Below are positions 13,360-24,905 of a DNA stretch of 64,000 nucleotides, piece after piece. Within the stretch, counting starts at the first letter, position 1; every line of letters starts with the position of its first letter. Origin of the DNA: Phycomyces blakesleeanus NRRL 1555(-) (lineage: Eukaryota > Mucoromycota > Mucoromycetes > Mucorales > Phycomycetaceae); assembly GCF_001638985.1 (NCBI RefSeq), contig NW_017265141.1, forward strand, positions 1 to 64,000, written 5' to 3'. The position numbers were made by a program, and so were the translations under genes. A model generated the notes under the pieces. It was not told the DNA's origin. It searched no databases and was given only the letters and a program-made list of their open reading frames with translations.

Positions 13360-16300
13360 TTACCTTGCATGATGCTCCCAGTAATCGCGTTGTGCTTGTG
13401 CGTGCTTGAGCAATGTGTCATTCGACTGGGTACCATGGGATTTTTTATTTGAATCCAAACGCTCGGCAGTATAGTCTCCTGCTTGTATTCGAATGTCTAG
13501 TGCTGTTTCTCTAGGCATTTTCAATTGAGCCTGTTGAATTAACTTGTTTTCCCAAAAAATAAAGAATTGTGCATAAGTTTAAGCTTATTTTGTTTTTGTC
13601 TTTTTTTCCCTAAAAAGTAAAAATAGGTATTGTAATATTTATATTTACATTTAGCAGTAGATCCATTTCGTCGAACACTTGCTTGTGAATGTCTTTTAAT
13701 ACGTTCAGTTCATTTTCTACCTAACAAGCGAGTACCCAAAGTAAATATGTATATATTTAAGACCAGGCATTAGTGCTATAAATAAATATATGTTTTTGTA
13801 TAAATATTTACCTCTGGGTGCAGCTTCCCCAGGCGATCTACATGAGTCTTTAATAGGTTCTGTTTGTCAAGTAGTCCATCCATTTGATTTACTGTCTCTT
13901 GACCAAATGCTGGTACAGCTCTAGAAGTAGCCTGGAATGGATTGTTACCAGGTTCAAAATCCATTTGTAGTGGTTGTATTGATCCTGGTCCGGGTGGCAA
14001 GACAGATCGAAAACAAGAGCGAGAATTTGATATCAATTCTTGTACTTTACGACTAATGTTGGAGTTGTTGTCTTTGAGACCAATTGAATTAAATCCAGGC
14101 ATTGGACTAGCTGATTCACAAATTGCCTGTTGTTTTGTTTTGGATTAATTATTTGTTGTGGTTGTGTTGTAGAAAAGACAGGAGATGGTTAAGGGTGGAT
14201 GTAAGCCATCGACAAATAATAATAATATATACATATAAAGGAGAAAACACTTATTGCCTAAATGCCTAATAATAAAATTTAACTTTTTTTTTCTACTTCT
14301 TCTTTACTTACTTGATAGCCTTCTTCGTAATAATAGTAATCATTATCATGGCCTTCATCTTCCAAGTCAATTGAGCTCTTTACACTCTGGCCACTGCTAT
14401 TCGAAGAAAATGTATTAAAAAGTCCCGGAGTATTGGATCGGTAACTCGTTGTCGTACTTGGGGAAGATACTGTGGCGGATACTGAAGATGGGAATGTATA
14501 AGATGGCGAGTTTTCTAGTAGTACGGTGCTACTATCGATGCTATTCTTGTTGCTGCTTTTGTTGGTGTCGGTGGTGGTAGTGTTGGTGTCGGCATAGTGA
14601 TACGTTGGCCAATGGTCTGTTTCGGTCGAGATGAAATTCTTATCACTTTGGTGATGCTTTTGTAGTAAAAAACTTAACAAATCATCTTGCTTTGCTGAAT
14701 TTGTATCACGGTAACATTGATTTGACTACATGTGTAGTGTGTTTGTGGTTTTTATAAGATACATTCATGATTGAGCCGAAATAGTACATATATTTTAAAA
14801 GAACACCAAAAAAAAAATGAAACCACATTATCAGCCTCAACTAACACGATTCCCCTCTCTTTCTCTCTCTAGATATTAAATACATATACATATATATATA
14901 TCTAGTCATACCTCTGAATAGCTTTCTGGATTTGGGGAGTAAGAATCAAGTGAGACCTTCTGTAAATGATATATATATATATAATTATCAATGCTTAGTT
15001 ATATCCCTCATATTTTGAGTCTCCTTCATCTACCCCTTTGTCTTTTACTACTATTACTACAGCTATTATTATTATTATTATCATTATTATTATCATTTAC
15101 CGTTTCACTTGTTGACCATGTATTCAGGCTGTAATTGGATGTCTCTGATGGAGCTTTAAAATACATAGATAAAATAAAAAATAAAAAGAATAAGAATAAG
15201 AATAAGAATAAGAAGAAGAAACGGGTATAAGATAAACATTGTCCCGGAAGCTGTGCTAACTTTTAAATTTACTGTAAAAAAGCATGCTCTAATCACTCAA
15301 AGGAAATAAGACTGATAAACGAAATAAAATCATAAAAATAAAAAAAATAAAGTATAGGGATATGTATACTTTTTTGACTACCTGGATATTGACTAGACGG
15401 GGCTGTTAATGGCGAGCTAGTGGAGAGACTTCTGCCGTATGATTCCGTGTCACAGAAATGAGAATCAATGATACTCATTGATGGTGTACGGGAAGGCAGG
15501 GATCGGCTGATTATACTCGGTGGTTCTTGAATTCCCTGATTGTGCTCCCTATTGTTTGTCTTGGCGCCTTGAATTTCCAAACCGTGCTGCTTTGTACCAC
15601 TCTGGCCAGACATTGTGGTCGCGGTTGCGGCTGGGATTCCTGTGGACGTGGATGTGGATATGGATATGGATGTAATTGCCGCGATTGTGGCTGTGGCTGA
15701 TGGTAGAGGAGAAGACGCGCGTGATCGGATGTCTCCGTAGCTCAAAAGCTTTCGAAGGCCGAGAATACTGTTGGGGCGTGTAAAGGATCGAGATCGAACT
15801 AACTTTTGGTTTTCATCGTCTGTCAGCGGTTCTTGGGTATCGAATGATTCGGATGAATATCTCAATCGTTGCTCGCACAATAATACTTTTATATATAGAT
15901 GTATATATTCGAGACAATTTGTTTGTGAGATAAAGACAGAGAGGTATAGAAGCAAATAATCAAGTAAGATTCAAGTATGTTTAGCGGTATTGAATAAGTA
16001 AGTATATATATAATATCTTACAGTTGTTCCAGAAAACACTCTCAAAGTCTGAAGGCTTGCCCTCTTTTCTTTTTTCGTTCACGTTCTGGTCGGTTTTTGA
16101 GCTGGATTTTTTGTGTATAGGACTCAGATGGAGTCTGCTACTCACATGGAATCTGAACCCTCGGACATCTGCCTGAACAAGGGCTACAATCAAAGGCTCT
16201 GATCCAGTATTCTTTGACAGAAATCCGGTCTCTAGCACATCATCACAATCCACATACACCACCACCATTCGACTCTATTAAACCGCAAGACAATTAATCA

Positions 16301-19153
16301 ATCAAACGAACAAATAAATGAATAAATGAATTAAAGAATAAAACTTGCCTTGTACTTTGTACTATTGTAACTGTCAGGATCATGCAGTGTAGTATAAATA
16401 CTTCTATCTGTCCAGGTACACTCATAGGCTATCCTTTGTTCGTCTACACAAATGATAATAATAATAGTAATAATCAAAATAAAGGCAAACAGGAATCAGC
16501 TCAACCGATAGAAAGAAAAGGCAAATAGGAGATGTTGAGATGTTGAGACGGAGAGACTGCTCTATATGTATATAGAGAATTCACTCGTTTGTGTGTATTT
16601 CTTACGACAGCTTTTTGAAATGGCTTGTGTTCTTTGGCAGGCTGTCAAGAAGTCATTCTTTCTTTGAATCAATGCTTTTGTGGTTTCTGGAGTCAAGTTG
16701 TGATCTTTGGGAGAAATTGGAGTGTATAAACGAGCTCCTTTGTAGAAATAAGCTTCTAGAGACGGCAATGTAGAAAATGGTGCATTATCCTTGGATTGTG
16801 GACTCAGAGGACGAAGCAAAAAGGATCCTTGTAAATCTTAATAAAACAACATATGAGACTCTTTATTTCTTCTTCTCTTGTTCCTGACTTTTTATATATA
16901 CATTCTATAAGACTGTACCATGAACACCTTCAAATAGTTCAACCTGTCCAATGTCAAGCCACGCTTTGAATTTCAGTGATCCATCCTTTCGTGTAGCTTT
17001 ATCAGATGATCTGTGACCTGCTGATTTTGACGTTGATAGTTCTTCGTCCTTCAGAACATGACAAAGATCCGATCCTTTTAGATGAGAAGGTCTAGTTGCA
17101 ACCAGTAGTTTATCGGTAAACAAGAAGAATGTGACAGATCTGAAAGGTTTATTTGTATCCCTGTGGATTTCGACTGCATCCAAATGAGCCACCAAAGAAC
17201 GATGCTGACTAATAAGAGAGCACTAGAAACCATTTTTTTGCTTGTTTAATTTATTTACTTCTTTGTAGTAAAGCTTGGCTTACTGGGGAATCCTTGATGG
17301 AAGTGTACAAGGAAAGAGACATTGTAGCTAGCTTTGTAGGAACATCGTCTTTCATTGTTGCGATTCGGCTAGATATCGAACATGCATTGGTCAGATCTTC
17401 GCACTCTTTTGTTTCAGAATCTGTGTGCTTCAGAATTTCTACAAAAATAATAATAGATATGTAAGCCAACTATTTTATTGAGATTTATCTTTTATATATT
17501 GATATAAAGCAATAAACCACCACCTCTTGCAGATATTCAAGAATAACTTTAATTATTGTGTAGAGCTGAAAGGAGTTTTTCTTTATAAAAAAATGTGTAC
17601 CTTTCAACATCATAGTGTAACGGCCGATTCTTTGGACTGGCTCGACAAGAATATCCTGAAGACTACGACGTCTAAAGCCTGGATGTTCTTTAGCAGTAGT
17701 CAAGAATTTCTTGTATCTTTGGTTGGATCTGACTTCCTTGACATGCAGTTTCTGTGCTTCTTTTTGATCCATTAGATACTTTCGGTAACATTCAAAATTT
17801 GCCATCTTTAAAAGATACCGAAAATCCAAGTAGAGATTATATGCATACACACATACAGACAGACAAATTCATGTATATATATATATATATATATATACGA
17901 GGTCTGATTAGTAATAGAAAAAAAAAGCCATCCAGTAGAAATATTGTGCCATTTTTCTTCCTCTTTCTTCTTTTTCAAGTTTATATTATATATATATATA
18001 TCCACCTTACATGGTTTGCACAAATGAATCCGAACGAAAGCTGGCTTGGATTTGCTTGCCACAATTCCAAGTCTGATAGGAATTTTTGATTAGCCGTCAA
18101 AACTGATTCGATGTTGAGAAATATTTTAGCAAGCTTGAATTGGTTGAGAATTGGCTGGGTATTAGTGTGTGGTGTGGTAGTCTTTAACGGTTTAAGAACA
18201 ATATCGACCAAGGTTTTTAATGAGTCAACGTAAGATTGTTCGGTATCGATGAATTCATTTATTCTACATTCACGCAATTCTTTATCCAAAGGAACCTATA
18301 TGTAAATGTATATGCATATATACATATATGAATTTATGTATGTATTTGGTAATTGAAATTAGTACAGACAATAACAACAACACCAAAAAGCATATGGTAT
18401 CTTGAAACAATTTCTTATTTAGCTTGGTTGCATATTTCTTACAGATGAATCCTTTATTAGTTTACTAGATATATCAATAGAGTCACTGTCGTAGCCTCCG
18501 TCAATAGATCCCATATTCTCGTCGCCAAAGGAAGAACCGACAATAGTGAGGAATTGCTGTAGTTGTCTTTCTTGGTCTTTAATGAAGTCAGGAATTTTAG
18601 TTAGTGTACACAAAGGCTTCTTTATTAGATATACATATATATATTTGTATGTATGTATGCATGCATGTATTCATTTACTTATTATTTGTTATTATTCCTT
18701 TAACACACTCCCATAGAAACTTACCATGACTTCTCTCTTTCTCAGGTACAATTAAATCTAGCGTCTGACACTGTACAGATAAAGAAACAAAATATACATA
18801 ATAAGTATCTGGATGTGACACTTAAACAAGATGTGTACGACCTATACATTTGTGCTTCTGTTATATATTGGCTTTCTTACAAGTGGCATTTTTGTGGATT
18901 CTGGCTGTATTCTGGAGTTGGCTTCTTGTTCAAACTCTGCCAATTCTTTGGTGACATCGTGTTCTTTTATTAACTTCCAGCTGTGAGTATATCCCAACTG
19001 CTTGAGATTTGATCTTGTAGTCTAAATAGAATATACAATTTCGAATAATTATTTAATTATTTAAAATTGTTTGCCCAAGAAAAAAGAAGAAAAAAGAAGA
19101 AGTATATAGATATATTTACTTTATATCTATTAACTAACCTTTAATTCAACCAT
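13360..19153 (-). CDS. Rho guanine-nucleotide exchange factor (DH-PH) with Ser-rich tail
   Basis: I assemble 18 exons: 19139-19153, 18881-19021, 18725-18770, 18443-18576, 18011-18295, 17601-17805, 17284-17438, 16919-17222, 16606-16827, 16349-16443, 16022-16274, 15382-15885, 15101-15153, 14912-14959, 14312-14689, 13812-14126, 13649-13720 and 13360-13530. They keep one frame and give about 1131 residues. Residues about 115-330 form a DH domain: ELRECRINEFIDTEQSYVDS at its start, and VEPVQRIGRYTMMLKEILKH as the conserved late helix. A PH-like domain follows (about 335-470; SVTFFLFTDKLLVATRPS, AWLDIGQVELFEG). The rest is low-complexity Ser/Thr-rich sequence and a helical C-terminus. DH-PH proteins load GTP onto Rho/Cdc42 GTPases to direct polarity and cytokinesis. 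The arrangement resembles ECT2-like fungal GEFs, but the subfamily is uncertain. The first exon is only five codons and one intron has a GC donor. A GTAACA just before the stop leaves a small chance of further 3' exons. Confidence 0.85.
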
Positions 19154-20409
19154 GAAGAATAAGATGATGATGTGTATGTTTTAGTGTGAGTGTGACTGAA
19201 AGTGGTATATTGAAGGGTCTTTGAAAGGAGTTGCGGTAGTAGAAAAAGGGAAAAGAGAAAAGAAAAGAAAGAAATGAAGAATAATATCAATGACAATAAC
19301 GACAATGCTGATAATAATAGAAGACGTATTTATTTATTTATTTTTATAGATTACACATACAAAAAAATGAATGATAGAAACAAGCAAGAATACTGCCTAT
19401 TGAAGAATGTTTGTTTTTGTTTCTTAAAGGTGAATCTAGTGTAACAGACATTGGCTCATCACACAGCCGGTCAGGACAGAATGTAGAGAGAGATACGTCT
19501 GTGAGTTAGTGCGTGTGTGTGTGTAAGGGAGTGAGGCTTGAAATAGCGTGTTACTCTATTGAAACACTGAAATTAAATTAAAGAAGAAATGATATAAGAA
19601 AAATGCACCCAGAAAGTATTCAATATATTGGTACACATGCCCATGTCCACCTATAAAATAAAATACAGTATTTTATAATATATACTTGAGTGCATTATTC
19701 AATTCATGCCTGTTTTATTCTTATTTTATGTATACATTTTTGGAGAATTAATCAAAATTCAATCATTCAATCAATTCATACATTATGAATTTATCAGGAT
19801 ATTTATTTATGAATATGTTGTATTCATTAGCTATTGGTAATTAGAGTGCATTTTTCATTATCTATAATTATATTTAAACTTCTTCTACTCGCCCTACCTC
19901 AAGAACACATCGATATACAAGATAATAATGATACTAATACCAATAATAATAATAGCAATATCATTAATAATAATTAATTAATTAATCAATTGAAACAGGA
20001 ACATCTATAACATACGTTTTTTTTTAAAAATTATGTTGTGTAATATATTTATATAAGTTTATTGTAAGTATAATTGTAAGCGCAAGTGTAAGTGTAAGTG
20101 TAAGTGTAAGTGTAAATGTAAATGTAAATGTAAATGTAAATGTAAGTGTAAGTATAAGAAAGAGTGTAGATTTGTATATATAAATGTGTATGTGTATATA
20201 GGTTAGTGAGGGAGTGATGAGCAAGTGAATGGGAAAAAGGGTGGATAGATTCACAGTAAGGAAATACAAGATTCAAGAAAGGCAAAAAAAAGAAAAGAAA
20301 AATAACAACAGGAATAGTAGCAGCAACTAATAGTAATAATGATAGTAAGAAATGATACATGGTAAAGATTATTCCCCTTTCCCTTTTTCCGGTATTTTCT
20401 TCTTTGCTT
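19154..20409. other. Intergenic region with hexanucleotide repeat
   Basis: This stretch holds the RhoGEF upstream region and the 3' side of the small gene at 20410. It is AT-rich with no supported gene. Its one clear structure is the hexanucleotide tandem repeat listed separately (20083-20158). Confidence 0.5.
20083..20158. repeat. (TGTAAG/TGTAAA)n hexanucleotide repeat
   Basis: About 12 tandem hexamers: first TGTAAG, then a block of TGTAAA, then TGTAAG again. The block structure suggests slippage of two variant units. It would encode Tyr-Thr or Leu-Thr repeats on the minus strand, but there is no sign that it is translated. Confidence 0.85.
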
Positions 20410-20784
20410 TTAAAAGTTAGACCTGTAACTGACTAGGGCAGCAATACTGTGGTAGCCTTGTTTTCGATTGACAAGCGTGTTGCGAATGACTTCTTCATCC
20501 AGCTTTAATACAAATGCTTCTTCATCTTGCTGTGTCATTTCCGACAGCTGATCACCACATGCAGCATGTTTTAACATCTCTGCTACCAATTCAGGTTCTG
20601 ATTGTTCATCGAGCATTGTTGAGAATGAAGATCGTCTGTCATAGTCTTCGCTGCTGTGTGTGTAAAACACCGCTCCGGACTCGCTCTGAAAACGAACCGA
20701 TTTGCAAGATTCGCTCTTACTCGATTTACGCCCTTTACGTTGGAAAGTATCCTTTGCAGACTGACAGAATTTTGAAAAAGACAT
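20410..20784 (-). CDS. Small hypothetical protein, 124 residues
   Basis: A single open frame starts MSFSKFCQSAKDTF and ends LVSYRSNF, with a composition unlike the neighbouring low-complexity DNA: balanced, charged and serine-rich. The first 45 residues are basic (RKGRKSSKSESCKS), with possible kinase sites. The C-terminal half is acidic and helical (EMTQQDEEAFVLKLDEEV). There is no signal peptide, membrane segment or known motif, and I do not recognise the family. It lies 1.26 kb from the start of the RhoGEF gene and is transcribed in the same direction. It could be a complete small gene or the first exon of a longer one. Confidence 0.55.
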   Translation of the reverse strand: MSFSKFCQSAKDTFQRKGRKSSKSESCKSVRFQSESGAVFYTHSSEDYDRRSSFSTMLDEQSEPELVAEMLKHAACGDQLSEMTQQDEEAFVLKLDEEVIRNTLVNRKQGYHSIAALVSYRSNF

Positions 20785-21420
20785 ATTCTTTTGTACTTTT
20801 GGGTTGATTTGTGTACTGTAACAGTAAGTAAAATATGTATATATAGCTGTAAAGAAGTTTACGTTTAAAGAAATGTAAAAATAAAATAAGATGAAATTTA
20901 AAATTAAAATTAAAATTAAAATTAAAAAAGGTTATGTTTGTCTGTGTGGTATATGTTGTATGGTGTGATGTTTGGGATAAAGGAGAAAGGCAGATAAACT
21001 AGGTACTTGTACATTTATATGCTTTTATATACAAATGTGTGGGTGTGCGTGTGATAAATTTACTATTTTTTTCTTACTACAAAATATTACACTACATCTA
21101 CAAGCACAAGCACAAGCACATTCACACACACACACTCTCTCTACAACTTCTTTTCTCACAATATGTATAGGCATCTTAAAATCCAATTGATTCTAGCTCT
21201 TTACTAATTATTATTATTTTGTGCGTTTAAAAATCTGCGTTAGAGTTGAAAGCATAAATATATATAGATATAGATACAGATATTAATTTGGTTATTCACC
21301 TTATTTGGCTTATTTTCAACCTTTTTCTTTTCTTTTGTAATAAGCAATAGGTTCTTGTAATTACATTTCCCAAGCAGGCAAGATTTCAAAAAGAATAATA
21401 ATGAGAATGAGCTATATATA
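20785..21420. other. Upstream intergenic region
   Basis: AT-rich DNA with an (AATTAA)n run at about 20895-20925 and CA-rich repeats near 21100-21140. It ends at the 5' terminus of the CACTA element. No gene is seen. Confidence 0.5.
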
Positions 21421-24400
21421 CACTACGCCAAAAAAAATAGGAGTTTTAGAGGTGGTTTCACAGGTGGTTCCGGAGGGGAAGCCAGGGCGCGTTTTGTGTC
21501 CTCCCCCCTTTTTTCCAACCCTGAGTTCATGTGCATTTTAATACATCTCCGCTTACCGGTAGTTTTAAGATTCTATTAATATATTGATAACCTTTTCTTT
21601 TGCTAATATTTGTCTTTCAATTGGACAAAACTTCTTTAAGTATAGTTGAAATATTATATGCCATTGGTTACTACTAATTCATTGTTCTTTTAATTTAGAT
21701 TCTTTTAAATATTTCTTGCTTAATCATTGTTTTTATTGGATAAGACATAATTGCACTGTAGTGTATTTTATAAAAATACATTTTTATTGGTTTCTCAAAT
21801 GGATATATTTTTTATTTATCGTTTTTATTGGTTATTACACTACACAATTACATTTTATATATCACTTTTATTGGCTGTTATGATAGACATTACATTTTAT
21901 ACATCATTTTTATTGGTTATAAACAGTCAAATACATCATATACTTCCAATATTAAATATACTACTTTACACTGCAGTGGATAGTTACTTACAATTGCCTC
22001 CTTTGACGGTCTTTCCAGAGATGACTGACTCTTGCAATGGATGCCCAATTTTGATGGCATCTGGTGAAATCTATACCAACCCTCTTAAGCATGTTTGCAT
22101 GTTTATTGCAAATCATTGTTCGATCACATCGCTGGTGAGAATCCAATTCCTGCCAGCACAATGATACAGCTTCCTCTGGGTAGACAGCTTGCAGTTGCTT
22201 TGGCCAACGACCGCACCAGAAAAGAGATGTTGTATCGCCACCATCATACGCAAAAGGCTGATGGCAGCATTTCCGATGTCTTTGACGGACAGGCATACCA
22301 GTCAAAGAAGCATCTTTTCTCGGGTGAAAACGACATTGCCATTTCGCTGTCTGTTGATGGGTTTGCTCCCCATAGTGTTCCGGGTTCGGTAACCATTGTC
22401 CACGTTACCAACCTCAACCTTCCCCCAATGATCCGCTACGAGCGCAGCCGTATGATCCAAGTCGCGATCATCCCTGGTCCCAAAGCACCCGCCGACTTCT
22501 GGTCATTCCTGGAGCCTGTTCTGAAAGAACTTCGGATTCTCCAAGCCGGTGGAATGGTTGTGAAGACACCATCTGGAGATATTAGTGCAAAAGTCCATGT
22601 ACTAATGACAACTGGCGACATCCCAGCTCTGGGAAAGATGGCTTGTCATGTGGGCCATATGAGTAAGGATGGCTGCCGCATCTGCCACGTTGTGGGTCAA
22701 TCTCCTGGCCATGGCCAATATTTCCGAATGTCATCTGCCATCACCATGCGCACACCGGAAAGTTTCAAGCACTTTGATGAGGTGGCCTCATCCAGCAAAA
22801 AAGGGTTAACTGGCCAATCTCCCTTCTCCTTACTGGATTCCTTCTCTGGTCCGTTCTTCTTTGCATTGGATGAAATGCACGGCATTTGCCACGGCATTGG
22901 CAAACAGGTCTGGGGGCTCGTGTGTGGCAAGTATGGAAAAGATCATCCTCTCTCTCTCTCCCTTGCTGCTCAGAAAGAAATTGGTACTGCCATGGTGTCA
23001 ACCAGAAGAAGTATTCCGACATCTTTCCACGGTGCATGGATCAACATCGCAACAAGATCAGGGTACTTCCGGGCTGTGGACTGGGCTGACTTCATCTTGT
23101 TTGTTATCCCCACGCTTGTGGCAGAGCGTGTCCGTGACCAAGCTGCCCGTAAGGCATTGCTTGACCTGGTGCAGACATGCAACCTACTCATGAGCTGGGA
23201 GTTATCAGCAGAGGAGAAAACCTTGATCAAAACGTAAGCTTTAATTATAATTAATATTATTATTTTATAACTTGTGTTAACTTATCTTTTTTTTTAGAAA
23301 TCTCGTCGCATGGAATGCGTATCTGGAAGCCTCGCTAGCTAAAGGAGAGGTCCAGCTCAAGGTCTTTACGATCAACCAGCACCTCCTGCAGCACTATCCC
23401 GCAATGATAGAAGCGTATGGTCCCCCCAGAGCGTATAGTGCACGATCTGTCGAGAGGACGATTGGGGAATACTCGCGAGCAATAAAGAGTAATTCGGCAA
23501 TTGGAATCAACGCTGGCAACATCATGCTTGGCTTGACACAGATTCGACAGATGAGAGTTGAAAATTCAATAACGACAACAGCAACAGTAACAGCAACAAC
23601 TCTCCTTCAGTATGACGATCCCTCTGCTGGTTGGCCAATTGACCGAGAAGGTAGTAATGTTGGTACTGATTCTGACATTGAGTTCTGGGGGCCTTTGAGG
23701 AACAGAACGATTGTTGATAGTTTTGGAGGCATTTCTTGTCTTCCAGAGCTTCTTCAAAAGTTCTACGAATCAAAGGGGGAAGAGTGTAGTATGATTGGAG
23801 CAGCCATTAAAACAAGCCGTAAGGCATTTGTAAATGGTTGTGTTATTGACTCTGCACTCGACCATAATTGTGTAAGAGAGGCACATAACGTCAGACTTCA
23901 GGTTCAGGTTGATGAGAACCGCAACATTGGGTAAAGCTACTCTCCAGTCTACAAGGATTTCTTTGGGAAGGTCGTCGTTTTCTTTGAGCACAAGCTCAAC
24001 AACAAGAGGTGGCCGCTTGTCCTTGTCAATGTTTATGCAGTTCGTTTGGTAAATAGTATACCAGTCATCAACAATGGGCAAATGAAGCCAATGGTAGTTC
24101 ACCTGGCAGATGTCAAAGAATTAGTTGGTTTGGTGAAGTCGGACACGACTATAAACACAATAACAACAGCAGCAACAACATATGTAGTGTGGCCAGAGCT
24201 TAACCGCGGCCCAAAACTGTCACTTGGTTCTCTTGCAGACTTATAATTTTTTTTTCTTGTAATACATTATTTTTTTTCAAATTGTCTTAACATATTTTAT
24301 CCTCCCAGCAAAAAGTTTAGATATTTTTCTCTCTTTTACCTCTGACTTTTAATAGTCATCAATTGCAATCTACATTTACTAAAAATGTAAAGTCTGTAGT

Positions 24401-24577
24401 TAAAATGTACTTTTGTCTATCAGGAGATTTAATTTTAGATGGTCAATCTGCTTTTTGTCAACCTTTTCAAAAAACAGAGATTTTCTAGTTTCAAATTGGA
24501 TTTTTGGTGATTTTTTAATTATTATAGGCCAAAAACAAAGTCACAAATACAAAAAACCGCCCCTATTTGTCGTAGTG
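21421..24577 (+). mobile_element. CACTA (EnSpm) DNA transposon, 3157 bp
   Basis: The termini are CACTACG at 21421 and its complement CGTAGTG ending at 24577, each followed inward by an A/T run and a GC-rich stretch. CACTA termini plus a tnp2 transposase inside define the superfamily. Flanks are TA on both sides (ATA before, TAT after), so a perfect 3-bp target duplication is not evident. The left 80 bp is strikingly GC-rich, with GGTGG/GGAGG clusters. It is followed by five TTTTATTGG motifs about 40-50 bp apart (21731-21916), which look like subterminal repeats. The last 85 bp nearly match the end of the second element at 45900-47508. The copy is short for an autonomous CACTA and its transposase is damaged. 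Confidence 0.88.
22089..24246 (+). pseudogene. tnp2-type CACTA transposase, damaged
   Basis: The core has the typical tnp2 series: LSVDGFAPHS (first catalytic-type Asp), VTNLNLPPMIRYER, IPGPKAPADFWSFLEP, VLMTTGDIPALGKMACHVGH (second Asp region) and the Cys pair CRIC. An intron at 23234-23297 (GTAAGC...TTTTAG) joins two parts in frame (T-NLVAWNAYLE). After RNIG an in-frame TAA at 23934-23936 interrupts the frame. Sense sequence continues at once (SPVYKDFFGKVVVFFEH) to a stop at 24244-24246. At the 5' end no ATG opens this frame: a TAA lies at 22086-22088, and a plausible Cys-rich N-terminal part (CNGCPILM, about 22030) is in another frame, so there is probably a frameshift or a missed intron near 22090. 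The transposase would bind the termini and cut and paste the element. I judge this copy non-functional. Confidence 0.8.
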
Positions 24578-24905
24578 TATCTTCATTCTCAAAATATGTT
24601 TCAATTTTTAAAAGAACTGTCGATTTTTATTAATAATAATAAATAATTATATATATATTTGTTTTTCAAAATTTTAATTTTTTAATTTGAAAAATAAAAT
24701 TTACTCTGGACTTTTTGTACAAAAAGAATAAAAGAAATGAAACATAATCGCACCATTCATCTTTTCTCTTTCTCCATTTTTTGATCATTAAAATGGCTCA
24801 GCATTTACAAAAAGCAAATCTTAATAATAAACTTTATTCTTTTATTAAAACAAATCAAATAAAAATTTACCATATCATTTGTGAAAGACTGTAGTATGTT
24901 TGTAT
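24578..24905. other. Short intergenic region
   Basis: AT-rich DNA between the CACTA right end and the methyltransferase stop codon. It probably contains the methyltransferase 3' untranslated region. No other signal is seen. Confidence 0.45.

Noticed and set aside
17440..17600. A possible extra coding exon in the RhoGEF (hydrophobic stretch near 17485-17580)
   Set aside because: Joining 17601 directly to 17438 restores the conserved DH sequence MLKEILKHTD in frame, so the stretch is intron.
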